From positions 149,001-213,000 of the forward strand of contig JACEFZ010021391.1 in the NCBI GenBank assembly GCA_014155875.1: 64,000 bases of DNA, in the 5' to 3' direction. Each line of letters begins with the position of its first letter. Within the stretch, counting starts at the first letter, position 1. Source of the stretch: Cepaea nemoralis. Its lineage: Eukaryota > Mollusca > Gastropoda > Stylommatophora > Helicidae. A program made the position numbers and the translations under genes. The notes under the pieces were generated by a model. It ran no database searches, had not been told where the DNA came from, and was given only the letters and a program-made list of their open reading frames with translations. Below, in pieces: positions 34,951 to 38,840 of this stretch.

Positions 34951-35495
34951 GTCCACGGCGTTCTCACTCATCATTCTTTTATGAAACGACATCTTCACAG
35001 CTTGCGTGTAATTCTGTAAATTACCAAGTATCAATATTTCAGAGAATTCTGGGTAGGCTACAAAACCACAGATTTTCTAAATAAACTCACTCCCGCCAAT
35101 ACTGGGGGAAAGGAGACAAGACCCGTCTGAGAAAAAAATTACATCATTTTGCGCTGAGTTGAAGAGAACCGTCGAGAACACCGAATGTTGTCAAACAGGC
35201 CCACTAACTAGTATGCCTCAGATATCATTATCTTGTTGCACAGTCACATTCTAAGTCTGTAATCGTTTCTGTTCAATAGCTGTGGTGTGTCGCTGGCACA
35301 AAAGGAACGTGGACTCCAACAGAAATTGTATCCCACGACCACACTTCAGTAACACTGCGACTCACGTGCAGCCATGGACAACAGACCAAAGGTTTGCGTT
35401 ATGCCTGGAGAGAGTCGCCGTGTGCTTTCAAAAAATGCGCAGTTTATGAAACTGTTAACCAATTGCCAGGACCACCATTTGTGTTGTACTTTTGA
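570..35495 (+). CDS. SIAE: Sialate O-acetylesterase, 3' seven exons (5' partial)
   Basis: SIAE removes O-acetyl groups from sialic acids on glycoconjugates; animal forms are secreted or lysosomal glycoproteins. Exons are 570-708, 4295-4505, 9853-9974, 11532-11668, 17738-17895, 20828-21014 and 35280-35495. All splice sites are AG/GT and the phases match (1,2,1,0,2,0), giving 389 codons and a TGA. Recognisable blocks in order are PIGLIASSWGGTTVEAWSS, VLWNAMMHPFLGMTIKGVVW, YNCTFPAMINDWR, FPDIRWHQTADVGYVPNTEM, FMAVAMDL, IHPQDK with the presumed catalytic His, LRYAW and PGPPF. N-glycosylation sequons include NAS, NCT, NQT and NVT. The fragment aligns with roughly residue 133 to the end of the 523-residue human protein. 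The GQSN serine block is not in the window, so it must lie upstream. The conserved Glu after WYQG is Ser here. All introns are TE-rich. Confidence 0.93.
716..869. other. Intron sequence, nothing recognised
   Basis: Short intron stretch with an imperfect local duplication of 'cagcaatggttcgtag' / 'cagtaatggttggtag' near the exon donor. No coding or repeat family was recognised. Confidence 0.5.
870..1840 (-). mobile_element. LINE 3' fragment (RTE-like, GKIEGKRTRGRQR family)
   Basis: The minus strand encodes broken pieces of the C-terminal part of a LINE reverse transcriptase. They include IESVLVYGYEA, a tract starting LIRKIRRRQ, and LEEIRTRILMAKVVFCKMEN. The 3' end carries the block that in other copies (16880, 50330) reads GKIEGKRTRGR. 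Frames are shifted several times, so it is a relic. The part above 1640 matches a region also seen near 48230-48530. Confidence 0.8.
1835..2622. repeat. 49-bp minisatellite, about 16 copies
   Basis: A nearly perfect 49-bp unit containing 'ctctccatgagctccacatt' repeats from about 1835 to 2622. One copy is 48 bp and carries 'ccaaatttg', and a few others have single substitutions. On the minus strand the unit encodes YDRSTNVELMERTRQM, the same protein segment that the adjacent LINE fragment carries once, so it is an amplified piece of a LINE. A 49-bp unit does not keep frame. Confidence 0.95.
2600..2820 (-). mobile_element. LINE reverse transcriptase C-terminal fragment
   Basis: The minus-strand frame reads RIEGIKWYDRSTNVELMERT preceded by INKL-type sequence. 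This is the 'GIKW.D..TN.E' block that follows the polymerase domain in RTE/L1-like LINEs. It is the likely seed of the adjacent 49-bp array. Confidence 0.65.
2825..3065 (+). mobile_element. LINE 3' end fragment (same family as 16880-17140)
   Basis: The plus strand contains the decayed block found at 16880 and 50330: 'gagaaattaaacgtagacag', 'gaagaaataaattggagaa' and 'gactctggtgatcgtgtgag'. Frame is lost. Confidence 0.7.
3066..4294. other. SIAE intron, mostly unrecognised
   Basis: There is a C10 run at 3112-3122 and a 91-codon open frame at 3659-3931 with no recognised motif, which I do not call as a gene. A 56-bp unit beginning 'gaccatattctacgtgcac' is repeated about 2.3 times at 4014-4145. 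The rest shows nothing I can identify. Confidence 0.6.
4295..4505 (+). CDS. SIAE: SIAE exon b
   Basis: The acceptor is 'tacttccggcag' and the donor is gtactg at 4506. Phase is 1 in and 2 out. It encodes the strongly conserved YFSAICWVYGKAIHKALGYP and PIGLIASSWGGTTVEAWSS blocks of sialate O-acetylesterases. Confidence 0.95.
4530..5033. repeat. Degenerate AT-rich tandem repeat (~30-60 bp period)
   Basis: Copies of 'catattctatgagttttgatgatttactt' recur with heavy divergence downstream of exon b. The first copies begin inside the open frame just after the donor. Confidence 0.6.
5034..5425 (+). mobile_element. SINE-A copy (tRNA-headed), near complete
   Basis: The head has a pol III B-box-like 'gggttcagaccc' and an upstream 'gcctagagtgctgg' that could derive from a tRNA A box. 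The body is shared with the reverse copy at 12396-12758, including 'gtagtgagatcggacgccc' and 'gtgccgtgatgttgatcca'. The tail has short repeats of 'aacgactaaact'. I found no clear TSD. Confidence 0.8.
5458..5790 (-). mobile_element. I-clade LINE 3' fragment
   Basis: Minus-strand KGAVVVRLWDQVEKVEEHTE aligns with the post-RNase H region of the copy at 52062-52545 (KADVVAALWEQVYTSEEQ). The 3' edge carries the family end 'aagaaccgacaccactgca', also found at 13729, 22390 and 52075. Confidence 0.75.
5870..6092. repeat. 40-bp tandem repeat, about 5.6 copies
   Basis: The unit contains 'gattttacctaca' and 'agaaagaacggcctg'. Copies differ by 1-5 substitutions each. Confidence 0.9.
6165..6250 (+). mobile_element. 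tRNA-like SINE head fragment
   Basis: 'tagcatagtggttagc' resembles a pol III A box and 'tttgttcaaatctcc' resembles a B box, spaced as in a tRNA. The stems do not pair well, so I call a SINE remnant, not a tRNA gene. Confidence 0.45.
6251..6488. other. SIAE intron, nothing recognised
   Basis: AT-rich sequence without identifiable features. Confidence 0.4.
6489..7127. repeat. Alternating ABABA array of a TE head plus (CTGT)n
   Basis: Five blocks begin near 6495, 6617, 6763, 6877 and 7004. Each has 'acccggcccggc.tcgccca' (or 'atccggcc...'), then 'catataagtagtcatataag', then a (CTGT)n tract. Blocks 1, 3 and 5 carry 'ggcttcgcccag'; blocks 2 and 4 carry 'ggcatcgcccagctcctgg'. Confidence 0.9.
7128..8000 (+). 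mobile_element. Probable body and 3' end of the 6489 element
   Basis: The stretch ends with 'aaatttcatctcaatcgg', 'gagccgttcgcgagcgcata', GACA repeats and 'ttttatatataagattt'. I recognise this as a common terminal pattern of an invertebrate repeat family whose other end begins 'ctagctgacccggc'. Joining it to the head array at 6489 as one ~1.5-kb element is inference. No coding domain was recognised. Confidence 0.5.
7236..7436. repeat. 200-bp polypurine (GGA/GAA) tract
   Basis: The plus strand is almost pure A/G, mostly GGA and GAA steps. Open frames on both strands here encode only R/E/G or S/L/P low complexity, so I do not treat them as genes. Confidence 0.9.
8030..9420. repeat. 23-bp satellite-like array, about 1.4 kb
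   Basis: A divergent unit, roughly 'aagagatgggtgatgtaaggctg', recurs about 60 times. Sub-blocks have their own variants: 'gatggtttatgtaag' is enriched at 8400-8660 and 'gttactatgtaagg' at 8940-9010. On the minus strand it gives a repetitive open frame (HPSLKPYITHL-like), which I regard as non-genic. Confidence 0.9.
9421..9852. other. SIAE intron, nothing recognised
   Basis: AT-rich intron sequence ending in a pyrimidine-rich acceptor, 'gcttgttttcccag'. No repeat family was recognised. Confidence 0.5.
9853..9974 (+). CDS. SIAE: SIAE exon c
   Basis: The acceptor is 'gttttcccag' and the donor is gtatga at 9975. Phase is 2 in and 1 out. It encodes VLWNAMMHPFLGMTIKGVVW followed by YQG, close to the vertebrate VLWNAMIHP and TLKGVVWYQG blocks. 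Confidence 0.95.
10105..10795. repeat. 42-bp minisatellite, about 16 copies, open in both strands
   Basis: The unit contains 'cttgggtcgatattttcaaa' and 'cgttaatgacaagagactgg'. Its 42-bp length equals 14 codons, which explains repetitive open frames on both strands (FSNVNDKRLELGS-type and LTFENIDPSSSLLS-type). It starts about 130 bp after the exon c donor and lies inside the intron. Confidence 0.93.
10796..11531. other. SIAE intron with a tRNA-like SINE remnant
   Basis: At about 11120-11200, 'ggttgatgtaacggttagg' and 'cgtgttcgaacgag' look like A and B boxes of a decayed tRNA-derived SINE. The rest is unrecognised AT-rich intron. Confidence 0.45.
11532..11668 (+). CDS. SIAE: SIAE exon d
   Basis: The acceptor is 'cctgccgtag' and the donor is gttgtt at 11669. 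Phase is 1 in and 0 out. It encodes SADSTG, then NHYNCTFPAMINDWRYNFY and GQTDLLFPFGFVQ, matching YNCTFPALIEDWR and FFPFGLVQ of vertebrate SIAE. The first residue after WYQG is Ser, where Glu is expected. Confidence 0.94.
11748..11837. repeat. (TA)n microsatellite
   Basis: About 45 uninterrupted TA dinucleotides, 80 bp after the SIAE exon d donor. The Y-I repeat frames on either strand are not genes. Confidence 0.98.
12381..12773. repeat. 15-bp target-site duplication flanking SINE-A
   Basis: Perfect copies of 'agagaactcctcttt' at 12381-12395 and 12759-12773 bracket the SINE-A insertion. Without the insert the LINE reverse-transcriptase frame resumes at the DGQALIA block. Confidence 0.95.
12396..12758 (-). 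mobile_element. SINE-A copy inserted in LINE
   Basis: 363 bp, reverse orientation, about 90% similar by eye to 5034-5425. The tRNA-like head is truncated, starting at the 'ggaggtcccgggttcagg' block on the minus strand. Confidence 0.92.
13078..13163. repeat. (TA)n microsatellite
   Basis: About 42 TA units with one GA interruption, inside the degraded LINE. Confidence 0.97.
13395..13639 (+). mobile_element. SINE-B copy, full length with TSD
   Basis: 245 bp flanked by perfect 13-bp copies of 'agcaagtcaaatg' (13382-13394 and 13640-13652). It has an A-box-like 'gtggcttagatg', a B-box-like 'gtggttcgaatcg', the family core 'cagaaagcaatggcaaact', the tail block 'gatgtcctgtaaaggatatg' and an A9 tail. 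It is the best copy for defining the family. Confidence 0.94.
13729..13821 (-). mobile_element. 93-bp stub of I-clade LINE 3' end
   Basis: Flanked by perfect 13-bp TSDs 'agatggaagcaga' (13716-13728 and 13822-13834). It has a GATT repeat at its 3' end (left side) and the family end 'aggaaccgacatcacagca', so it is an extreme 5' truncation. Confidence 0.9.
13997..14399. other. SIAE intron, nothing recognised
   Basis: No coding motif was recognised. The minus-strand open frame at 14146-14412 has no family features. Confidence 0.4.
14400..14735 (+). mobile_element. RTE-like LINE reverse transcriptase N-terminal fragment
   Basis: The plus strand reads AIKFLKNVKAVSPDGMSGEA and IKANTKTLTELLCKIIS, the 'L.N.KA.G.DGI..E..K' block at the start of LINE reverse transcriptases. 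It is followed by KKTRKGDLQMYDYYELN (the K.GD...NYR block). Stops and frame breaks make it a relic. Confidence 0.8.
14950..15725 (-). mobile_element. LINE 3' fragment, parallel copy of 870-1640
   Basis: It shares with 870-1640 the same ordered blocks on the minus strand, for example 'gatcaccagagtcgtg' (15009 on) and 'ccttgttcttttccc' (15093 on), through to the 'gttgcagatc' block. It is decayed, with no open frame covering it. Confidence 0.8.
15726..16875. other. SIAE intron; (ATT)n and GAAC microsatellites
   Basis: A (GAAC/GAAT)n tract lies at 15935-15975 and an (ATT)n tract at 16239-16312. The remaining sequence is AT-rich and unrecognised. Confidence 0.6.
16880..17140 (+). mobile_element. 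LINE 3' end, GKIEGKRTRGR block
   Basis: The open frame reads MRRNTLENLMTTGKIEGKRT and RGRHRSKYPGGLTMWYARDK, the family's best-preserved C-terminal block. It ends with the 'gactctggtgatcgagtgag' and 'catggcacatgaata' 3' sequences. Confidence 0.85.
17180..17485. repeat. 33-bp minisatellite, about 9 copies
   Basis: The unit contains 'gtctcttgtgtgttccaggg' plus 'acatttatcttta'. It is 33 bp, or 11 codons, so both strands stay open (GTHNRLKINVP-type repeats on the minus strand). It lies about 250 bp before SIAE exon e. Confidence 0.92.
17738..17895 (+). CDS. SIAE: SIAE exon e
   Basis: The acceptor is 'gttggtttaccag' and the donor is gtaagt at 17896. Phase is 0 in and 2 out. It encodes VGFPDIRWHQTADVGYVPN and VFMAVAMDLTGFNSPYTP. 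The vertebrate counterparts, PQIRWHQTADFGYVPN and TFMA..MDL, are almost the same. Confidence 0.96.
17896..18363. other. SIAE intron, nothing firmly recognised
   Basis: 'gaatagtctcatttcatctcgg' near 18284 hints at an old minus-strand LINE, but I cannot support a call. Confidence 0.35.
18364..18791 (+). mobile_element. LINE 5'UTR-only copy
   Basis: Matches 39864-40303, the 5' untranslated start of the full-length LINE at 39860-43834. It runs from 'gtcagggcttagtca' through 'acatggtctctaaatt' to 'ctatggagagg'. It then stops abruptly, with none of the LINE coding region. The same right boundary is used by the reverse copy at 56420. Confidence 0.85.
18943..19189 (-). mobile_element. SINE-B copy with TSD
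   Basis: 247 bp, reverse orientation, flanked by 9-bp TSDs 'cattgtaga' (18934-18942 and 19190-19198). It carries the reversed SINE-B tail 'tttacatgacatcgctgtca' and core 'gtttgccattgctttctgag'. Confidence 0.92.
19200..19939. other. SIAE intron, nothing recognised
   Basis: Short open frames on both strands around 19426-19711 overlap each other and show no motif. Confidence 0.4.
19940..20640 (+). mobile_element. Internally deleted I-clade LINE
   Basis: The start of the reverse-transcriptase domain (VTAEEIKTVLQRQKK, 20145-20195) is followed within about 100 bp by the end of the RNase H domain (CIVCLGHVGVQGNEQTDRVA, near 20300). Most of the polymerase is missing. A C-terminal relic follows with frame breaks. 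Confidence 0.75.
20828..21014 (+). CDS. SIAE: SIAE exon f
   Basis: The acceptor is 'atggatttattccag' and the donor is gtagag at 21015. Phase is 2 in and 0 out. It encodes IHPQDKIDVGQRLALAGLAV with the catalytic His of the SIAE 'IHPRDK' block, then YQGPYPE and sequons NQT and NVT. The frame continues without gap into exon g. Confidence 0.95.
21015..21640. other. SIAE intron with a possible SINE head
   Basis: At 21530-21600, 'gctatggtctagtagttaaa' resembles a tRNA A-box region of a SINE. Nothing else was recognised. Confidence 0.4.
21641..22385 (+). mobile_element. LINE reverse transcriptase fragment split at its YADD motif
   Basis: GVRQGFVMSQCL and NNIRYAD (to about 21853) precede a foreign segment. 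LLADNQQDLHHLVHAVVAQS, EQLGLEVNCKKT and a stop-broken C-terminal region follow from about 22115. The intervening ~255 bp (21855-22110) is GC-rich, contains 'ggcggtcccgcccgggtcat', and is unrelated to the LINE. Confidence 0.8.
22386..25185 (-). mobile_element. I-clade LINE with endonuclease, RT and RNase H, broken
   Basis: Read on the minus strand from 25185: apurinic-type endonuclease pieces (VMMLQELNTNSFKCHGY; YLICGDFNAHAKEWDRSG; DPDINLALV), a reverse transcriptase (LPKPGKDHSRLNGYRI; VAVALDLEDAYNRVRYD), a linker (LDRLERIQNAAMRVILG) and an RNase H domain (DIVIYTDRS near 22700, FITDS near 22515). The 3' end is 'aagaaccgacatcactgcac' at 22410-22429. Several stops and frameshifts make it non-functional. 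RNase H after the RT places it in the I group. Confidence 0.88.
25195..25760 (+). mobile_element. LINE 3' relic with embedded SINE-like segment
   Basis: The C-terminal RT block 'tatagaaccaatacagttatatgg' (IEPI.LYG) is followed after about 300 bp by the 'ttctacaagaaacaagtga' block that also occurs at 50330. Between them, near 25330-25520, is a segment with a B-box-like 'gcgggttcaacccc'. Confidence 0.6.
25761..26345. other. SIAE intron, nothing recognised
   Basis: AT-rich sequence with short open frames that show no motif. Confidence 0.4.
26346..26470 (-). mobile_element. LINE 3' end fragment
   Basis: 'ccatgccgataatcgtgggc' and 'gatcaccacagtcgtggatc' match the 3' ends at 880 and 14955. It lies just outside the LTR element. 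Confidence 0.75.
26480..26918 (-). repeat. 3' LTR of the Gmr1-like element
   Basis: 439 bp, the same length as the 5' LTR and apparently identical to it. It is the 3' LTR because the element reads leftward. Confidence 0.95.
28297..29100 (-). CDS. pol: RT C-terminus and RNase H of the Gmr1-like element
   Basis: The frame continues the reverse transcriptase after its YIDD catalytic motif (29133-29122, just upstream and in the same frame). It carries the thumb region FLGYRISNGF, then LLGLINYYRNFIPDFSELT, then RNase H with RTDASSIAIGAVLLQ, PQLEALALVESV and FIIETDNSPLRYINS. It ends with VRHIPGRMNTIADLLSR. Both are needed to copy the element RNA into DNA. The start given is an internal Met; the true polypeptide would enter from upstream. 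A frame break at about 29151-29154 separates it from the rest of RT. Confidence 0.93.
   Translation of the reverse strand: MTEHIKILEQTLERIRQHGLTVKPSKVSMAYQEISFLGYRISNGFVMTDNKIVSKILKLSLPTNKKQVRSLLGLINYYRNFIPDFSELTEVFSNLLTKNKPEKVVNDECLRNAFDKVLAHFSDKNTPNLILKLPNIRLPFRLRTDASSIAIGAVLLQEYNDILHPVCFLSRKLRPRERAWSIPQLEALALVESVTKLSKYLLGRHFIIETDNSPLRYINSTVPSNNMIARWSLKLQNFSFEVRHIPGRMNTIADLLSRCPTDPVSNV
29144..29803 (-). CDS. pol: Reverse transcriptase N-terminal and palm, Gmr1-like element
   Basis: RT motifs are typical of Ty3/gypsy: YTIPLHYKEQLHQEI, IIRRSLSDFSSPMVIVRKKD, LCIDYRKLN, TLDMAKGYWQI with the first catalytic Asp, and CKLPFGLVNAPATF. The frame stops just before the YIDD motif, which lies in the next frame. 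It overlaps the end of the integrase frame by 23 bp in a different frame; the upstream acidic linker (about 29840-29780) suggests one original polyprotein. Confidence 0.93.
   Translation of the reverse strand: MIIDHEDDDSSDEIPTPTLDTTNCLKEIKINPNLSQAETNSCKQLIQEYNTIFSDNPGQTELVQHHITLTSNTPIRCRPYTIPLHYKEQLHQEIINLEKNNIIRRSLSDFSSPMVIVRKKDNTIRLCIDYRKLNKITVLDLEPMANTDDLLTELTDAKFFTTLDMAKGYWQIAVHEDSRHLTAFATPWGLYEWCKLPFGLVNAPATFVRMTRLLLSDIP
29781..31394 (-). CDS. pol: Integrase, placed upstream of RT, with end of protease
   Basis: 537-codon frame. Residues 1-10 carry DIIIGN, which resembles the C-terminal block of a retropepsin, so the frame begins inside the protease. The zinc-binding region has H176, H183 and CX2CX2C at 210-216. 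The catalytic core has D246 in SVDIVGP, D306 in SDRGTQF and E342 in GIIEKLNGDL, giving the retroviral D,D(35)E spacing. A GPF/Y module WQGPFKV lies near residue 482. Integrase inserts the element DNA into the genome. The domain itself is intact in sequence; the links to PR and RT are frame-broken. Confidence 0.95.
   Translation of the reverse strand: MCDIIIGNLPEVNDKHHNHDITSLCINDNTSPPNVIENVISPVECMLANAALSSHHIIDDIIPSSSDVIECVNAVTRATARVQDDSNQTEAIQMLSPEVPPSDSMKETFITAQKADPSLSKYFDLIGKKPRVTKNAKWHFALYNDILTRYYTKGDVTTKQTVLPITYRKQALHLAHDIPFAGHMAYVKTRSRLLTQFHWPKFCNDIKTYCRSCDTCQKLVKKGKHPQAKLQVTDLASRPFEKLSVDIVGPLSHTTTRGNKYILTIIDQCSRWPEAIPLKNITANDIMEVFFHIFSRIGFPDTIQSDRGTQFIAASTQAFTKMLGVKQVFNSPYHPHSSGIIEKLNGDLKHMLAKVTQDHPNNWDLYLPAVLFAYREVPHSSTGFSPFELIYGAKPRGPLTIYHQMLTESTPVLKPISSFVYVTSLRERIMKSCEIAKSALKLSGATYRQYADKGNRTITLTAGQDVLLLLLPSDRQLLTDSWQGPFKVTRQISPVDYEILIKDKHKIFHINMLRPYLQQRQRTRRYDSLHRDNRSRR
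31510..31866 (-). CDS. gag C-terminus and aspartic protease N-terminal half
   Basis: The frame starts within the C-terminal half of a CCHC zinc knuckle. The ligands sit as CX2CX4HX4C if the two frames around 31885 are read across. About 90 residues later comes RDTGSTLIGL with the DTG active site of retropepsins. It stops near 31515; the remaining protease sequence, ending DIIIGN, is in the integrase frame. The protease would process the polyprotein. Confidence 0.85.
   Translation of the reverse strand: MDCKGRHMTNKANAALFDSSASEDENTEKHPVHAAQACDVFSSNTCTVCNTFFENGILTCGHAIPIANEEGNLVIDSKGKLDIYHGYVNGKSATVLRDTGSTLIGLKTTFITPTDYTW
31856..32203 (-). CDS. gag: gag middle segment (second frame)
   Basis: A lysine- and arginine-rich region with CVHCKMSHYLNEMC, then CFLCK, the first half of the zinc knuckle. 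The useful frame enters from the first gag frame at about 32132-32135; the listed Met is not a real start. The Cys-rich stretches are consistent with nucleocapsid RNA binding. Confidence 0.75.
   Translation of the reverse strand: MNAHVWKKWKDVGRPIIRQINKCFATEATDSNWVAAANYEKNYSRQKPNRPTSEKFRHCVHCKMSHYLNEMCDKNPGYQTYLQNMVNRQDRERKSFKSYVKCFLCKALRSPSHGL
32124..32987 (-). CDS. gag: gag with coiled coil and SCAN-like capsid
   Basis: 287 codons. Residues 30-115 are almost pure A/E/K/R/Q and should form a coiled coil. Residues 125-190 look like the N-terminal capsid lobe. Residues 195-262 (YREQFSKLSPKSTQTFSDYL; IFSKWTSS; YDKLEDLIIRDKVISSIP) follow the pattern of the vertebrate SCAN domain (F...F, L..L...W, E.L..L.....IP). 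Published work derives SCAN from the capsid of Gmr1-like gypsy elements, which fits the gene order here. The frame is cut at a four-base run at 32132-32135. Confidence 0.9.
   Translation of the reverse strand: MSSLFDFIDMGIKLQLHGDELTKWSENKYAEYLLVQEKAAERDERAAERALKQAEMENAAKQAEIDSELKKAEIAAQSKREELELQLKMKQLDTETAMNKESKKSERLEKENQYKKYQGIVRNYTSGDCIAAFTQNFETLMEHYQVPLSEWNILYMRSLSGEPLKVIETIPKDLRKEYHYIKSKIMAHFMLDEAGYREQFSKLSPKSTQTFSDYLCLVRDIFSKWTSSAKINKNYDKLEDLIIRDKVISSIPTSFSKFLQENECTCVEEMERRGSAYYTANKQVFCH
32988..33847 (-). other. 5' leader of the Gmr1-like element
   Basis: Untranslated leader between the 5' LTR and gag. Just inside the LTR, on the element strand, the sequence reads 'tgtgtggacgtgggttgc', the place where a tRNA primer would bind. 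I could not name the tRNA. Small open frames here have no motif. Confidence 0.6.
33848..34286 (-). repeat. 5' LTR of the Gmr1-like element
   Basis: 439 bp, apparently identical to 26480-26918; the flanking 'acagg' copies give the TSD. Confidence 0.95.
34560..34845 (-). mobile_element. LINE 3' fragment (GQLEYTVTTGKSGGRR variant)
   Basis: Minus strand HIFGDAMRRGQLEYTVTTGK followed by SGGRRDKRKPREKI corresponds to the same C-terminal block as at 16934 but from a different LINE family. Confidence 0.7.
34857..34945. repeat. (CT)n microsatellite
   Basis: About 44 uninterrupted CT units. Confidence 0.98.
35280..35495 (+). CDS. SIAE: SIAE terminal exon g
   Basis: The acceptor is 'tttctgttcaatag', phase 0 in, and TGA at 35493-35495. 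It encodes LWCVAGTKGTWTPTEIV, LTCSHGQQTKGLRYAW and PCAFKKCAVYE, then PGPPFVLYF and stop. It aligns with the vertebrate C-terminal CKWLPA, LRYAWT.WPC and PAPPF blocks and stops shortly after PPF. Confidence 0.94.
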   Translation: MWCVAGTKGTWTPTEIVSHDHTSVTLRLTCSHGQQTKGLRYAWRESPCAFKKCAVYETVNQLPGPPFVLYF

Positions 35496-35576
35496 TGTGG
35501 TTTTCTTGGAATTATTCACACACTGATCGATCATAATGATGAAATAATTAATCTGCACACAGAAATGTAGATAGCA

Positions 35577-35780
35577 TTCTCCCCACAGAGACACATCTCT
35601 ATTTGATTCTTTAACTCCCCACACATATATATCTCTATTTGATTACTTTATCTTCACACACAGATACATTCATGTTTGATTAAGTTACCGCCCGATACAT
35701 CTCTATTTGAAGACGCCAACTCCCCACACAGATACATCTAAATTTGATCACGTTAACTCCCCACACAGATACATTTTGTA
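35577..35780. repeat. ~40-bp degenerate tandem repeat
   Basis: Five divergent copies of 'ctccccacacagatacat' plus 'ctctatttgattac' lie in the presumed SIAE 3' flank or UTR. Confidence 0.75.
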
Positions 35781-35833
35781 TAATACATTTTCTTAAACAT
35801 AACTTTTCATACACGTATCTCTATTTTACACGT

Positions 35834-35958
<125 letters not shown>

Positions 35959-36059
35959 TATGCATCGCTATTTTATACGTAACTTTCCACACACATGTCA
36001 ATATTTTATGTATATATAATATCGCATAACGTCATCTAAATAGAAATATCGGTTAACCA

Positions 36060-36665
36060 ACGATCACATCACCGCTCTGAAATCACTACAAGCCACACTA
36101 AACCCGGGCAAAAAAGGGGGGAGGGGGGTGTGATGCAATGGTGATGAATAGGTTGAACTACGAAAAGACAATGAAAGACATTTTATGGGATTCATCCTAA
36201 TTTCAGTTAGATCCAAAATCCAGGGACTTGGATACAAAAGTGAGAAAATAAATTAAGTTACTTTTTGATTGTCAACTCATCACTGAAGTGATTGTAGAGT
36301 TACTCACCCCACGAGTCTCAACCCCCCCCCCCCTTCCTCCGCACCCCAACTTTATAGCCTCCCTAAATTGCACAAGCCTGGGGTACCACTAAGACATGTT
36401 ATCTATGGTCAACTCTGCCCAAAACAGGATAGCTAAATGACTTGTCGAAATTCTTAAACCAGTGCGACGATCATTCGACCCCTTAACACCAACAGATTCA
36501 TTAGAGCTAGTCGAACTACTGGACATCATTGATCTCAAACGAAATAACATGGCGTCAATGGACAATGCCTCCCATTTCACTAACGCTCCCCTGAGTGAAA
36601 CAGTAAAGATAAAATGTGATATCATAAAAGAGAAGAAACTAAAGTTGGACCTACCTACATCCAAA
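36060..36665 (+). mobile_element. Penelope-like element RT, 5' part
   Basis: Plus-strand pieces: NRLNYEKTMKDILWDSS, LYSLPKLHKPGVPLRHVLSM (the LPK.HK...PLRPI block), then LVELLDIIDLKRNN, MASMDNASHFTNAPLSETV and KLKLDLPTSK. The S.F.NVPL.ET pattern after a catalytic-Asp region is characteristic of Penelope-like reverse transcriptases; the Asp of the usual SFD is MDN here. Frame breaks and a C/G-run region at 36110-36125 and 36325-36340 interrupt it. The reading continues, in frame, at 46764 once the LTR element is ignored. Confidence 0.85.
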
Positions 36666-36967
36666 TATCACAGTAGCCATGATGATATAACAATGCTGAG
36701 TGTGGAAGGCACGTGATCATATAGTGGACAAGTCTCGTCTTTTATAAATTCAAGCGTTTATTAGGTGAAAATCATTCATCTTCAAACATGATGGAAAACT
36801 CCGACATTCTTGTTGTTTACCTTCTGAATTCCCAGTCCCCAAGTGACGTGTGTGCAAGCCCTGGATATGTCTATCCAATCGTGCACACACGTTCACTAAC
36901 TAATGATTTCCCACTAGTTAATCAATGCGCAGCATCCATTAACTCCTAAGCTCCCTTTACTGTTACA
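36666..36967 (-). repeat. 3' LTR of non-autonomous element
   Basis: 302 bp; pairs with 46462-46759 with a few substitutions and one short rearranged segment. Confidence 0.9.
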
Positions 36968-38840
36968 TTCCTCCCCTTCTTCAAGGAGACTTTTTCCCTG
37001 AAAAAGTCTCAACCCCAAGTCTTAACCCCTTTACTCTATTCCCTCTTCTTCCTTATCTCTCACAGTTCCTCTAAACTTCCCCAATCCAACTCCAACTTAA
37101 GTAAATATTCTATTCTTTAACTCTTTCCCGTGCTATCTATCAACCCACTTCTTCTTCGTTTCTGGCCCTTCAAAACATAACATATTTAATAACATTTAAA
37201 TCTCAACTTTATACAACACATCATAACACATCTTCTTAAATACTTCTTCTCATCTTAAAATTTAAAATTTCAAACGCTGTACTCTTCAGATACCTATTCC
37301 CTATTAACATCACCAACCACACTAACTCTCCACTTTTAATCAACCTAAAATCACTCTCACACGATAGGAAGACAAAGAGTCGGTGGCCACCGGTATTTAA
37401 AAGAAGCAGTAGAACTCTTCCACACAAAGATCACACTCAGCTACATCACACACCCCTTTACCAAACCATACTCCTTTACCCTCCTATGTCATTTGAGACT
37501 TTATGTAATAAAGTCTAAAACAATTATATCTCCTACAGTACCACTCATTATGGTAACAGTTTACGCTGCTATCTACAGCATCAAATACCAATCATCAAAA
37601 ATATTCTTCACTTCTAAGTGTCTATATATTACAGACACTACCTTACCTCAACCTCACATTGTAATGTTAACCACAAAACACATCCCGAGGACACAATTAA
37701 AAAGGTCTATTATCCCTTAAGACCTCCTCCAACATTATACACATCACCTCACATAACCACATTACCTCGCATAACTAATCTTCTCCTCAGTCAAAAAATT
37801 CTCTCTTAATGTCCATTTCTTATGGCCATATCTACTAAAACCTCTACTTATGCCGTTATCAACAGCAACCTTATACTACTCCTAACTCCTGTCTGTGACT
37901 ACTTGCAATCGACTTTATCTCAGTCCATATATCACGGACCCTTAAAAACCTCATGTCATTATGTCTCCACTATGTTCATTTCCCACTTACACCCCTTTAC
38001 TATTGTACTGTTATCTACAGTGTCTAATCAAACATGGATTCAATTCATGTTTACTCTGTCTGGGGTAATCTTCTTATTCTTCTATAACCCAGCACTCTCG
38101 TGTATATCATGGCTCTTTTCTTCTCCCATATGGCTTCTAATCCCATATTTTTCCAATCAATGCTGACTTTAGTGTAACTCTAAACTTTCCCATAACCATT
38201 TTACTTATGTAGTAACCCCATCGTATGTTTCCAACACTTCATAGCCATATTAACCTCTCTACGCTGATTATCCCAGCAGCAAAATACCCATGAGAATGTG
38301 TCTCTCTATTAGCTCTCAGTAGTTTTATTACTACTTTCTGAACGAAGGGTCCCAATTAAAGTACTGTCTTTATTCTAGACAAAACCATATAAATTAAACA
38401 TCATTTAATTAACTACTATTTAACATACAAAACAGCGAAATAAAATCACAACAGGATTTCATCCCCCCCCCAAATTTTTTTAACATCATTTATGTTTCCC
38501 CTCAACTCAATTAAAGGTATGATGACGATGGTGATGATGATGGTGATGATGATGGTGATGATGATTAAAATAATACAACATACATCCTAATCTATTGTTA
38601 CCTAATACTACTGGTCTCTTTTACGGACCAGTAGTTTATACCAAAAAAATCTATGGACACAATAACCCTATTCTAAAATAATAACAATCATTTTACAGGA
38701 CCAAATCAAGCAAAAAAAAAATTATATATGAGGCATTGTAAGCTCAATTTCAATAAACACAACTGTCTTCTCGCTAAAGAGAAGGTTTTTAAAAAAAAAA
38801 AATATAATTCACTTAGAATTAACTACGTAAAGTGACCCAG
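36968..38840 (-). other. Interior of non-autonomous LTR element, no gene seen
   Basis: The plus strand is strikingly rich in A/C/T and poor in G, so the element strand is C-poor. Contains (GATGGT)n-like repeats at 38518-38570. The open frames at 37493-38166 on the plus strand show no motif and are likely chance products of this composition. Confidence 0.6.

Noticed and set aside
36389..36664. Minus-strand 91-codon gene
   Set aside because: Antisense to the Penelope RT, whose motifs are on the plus strand.
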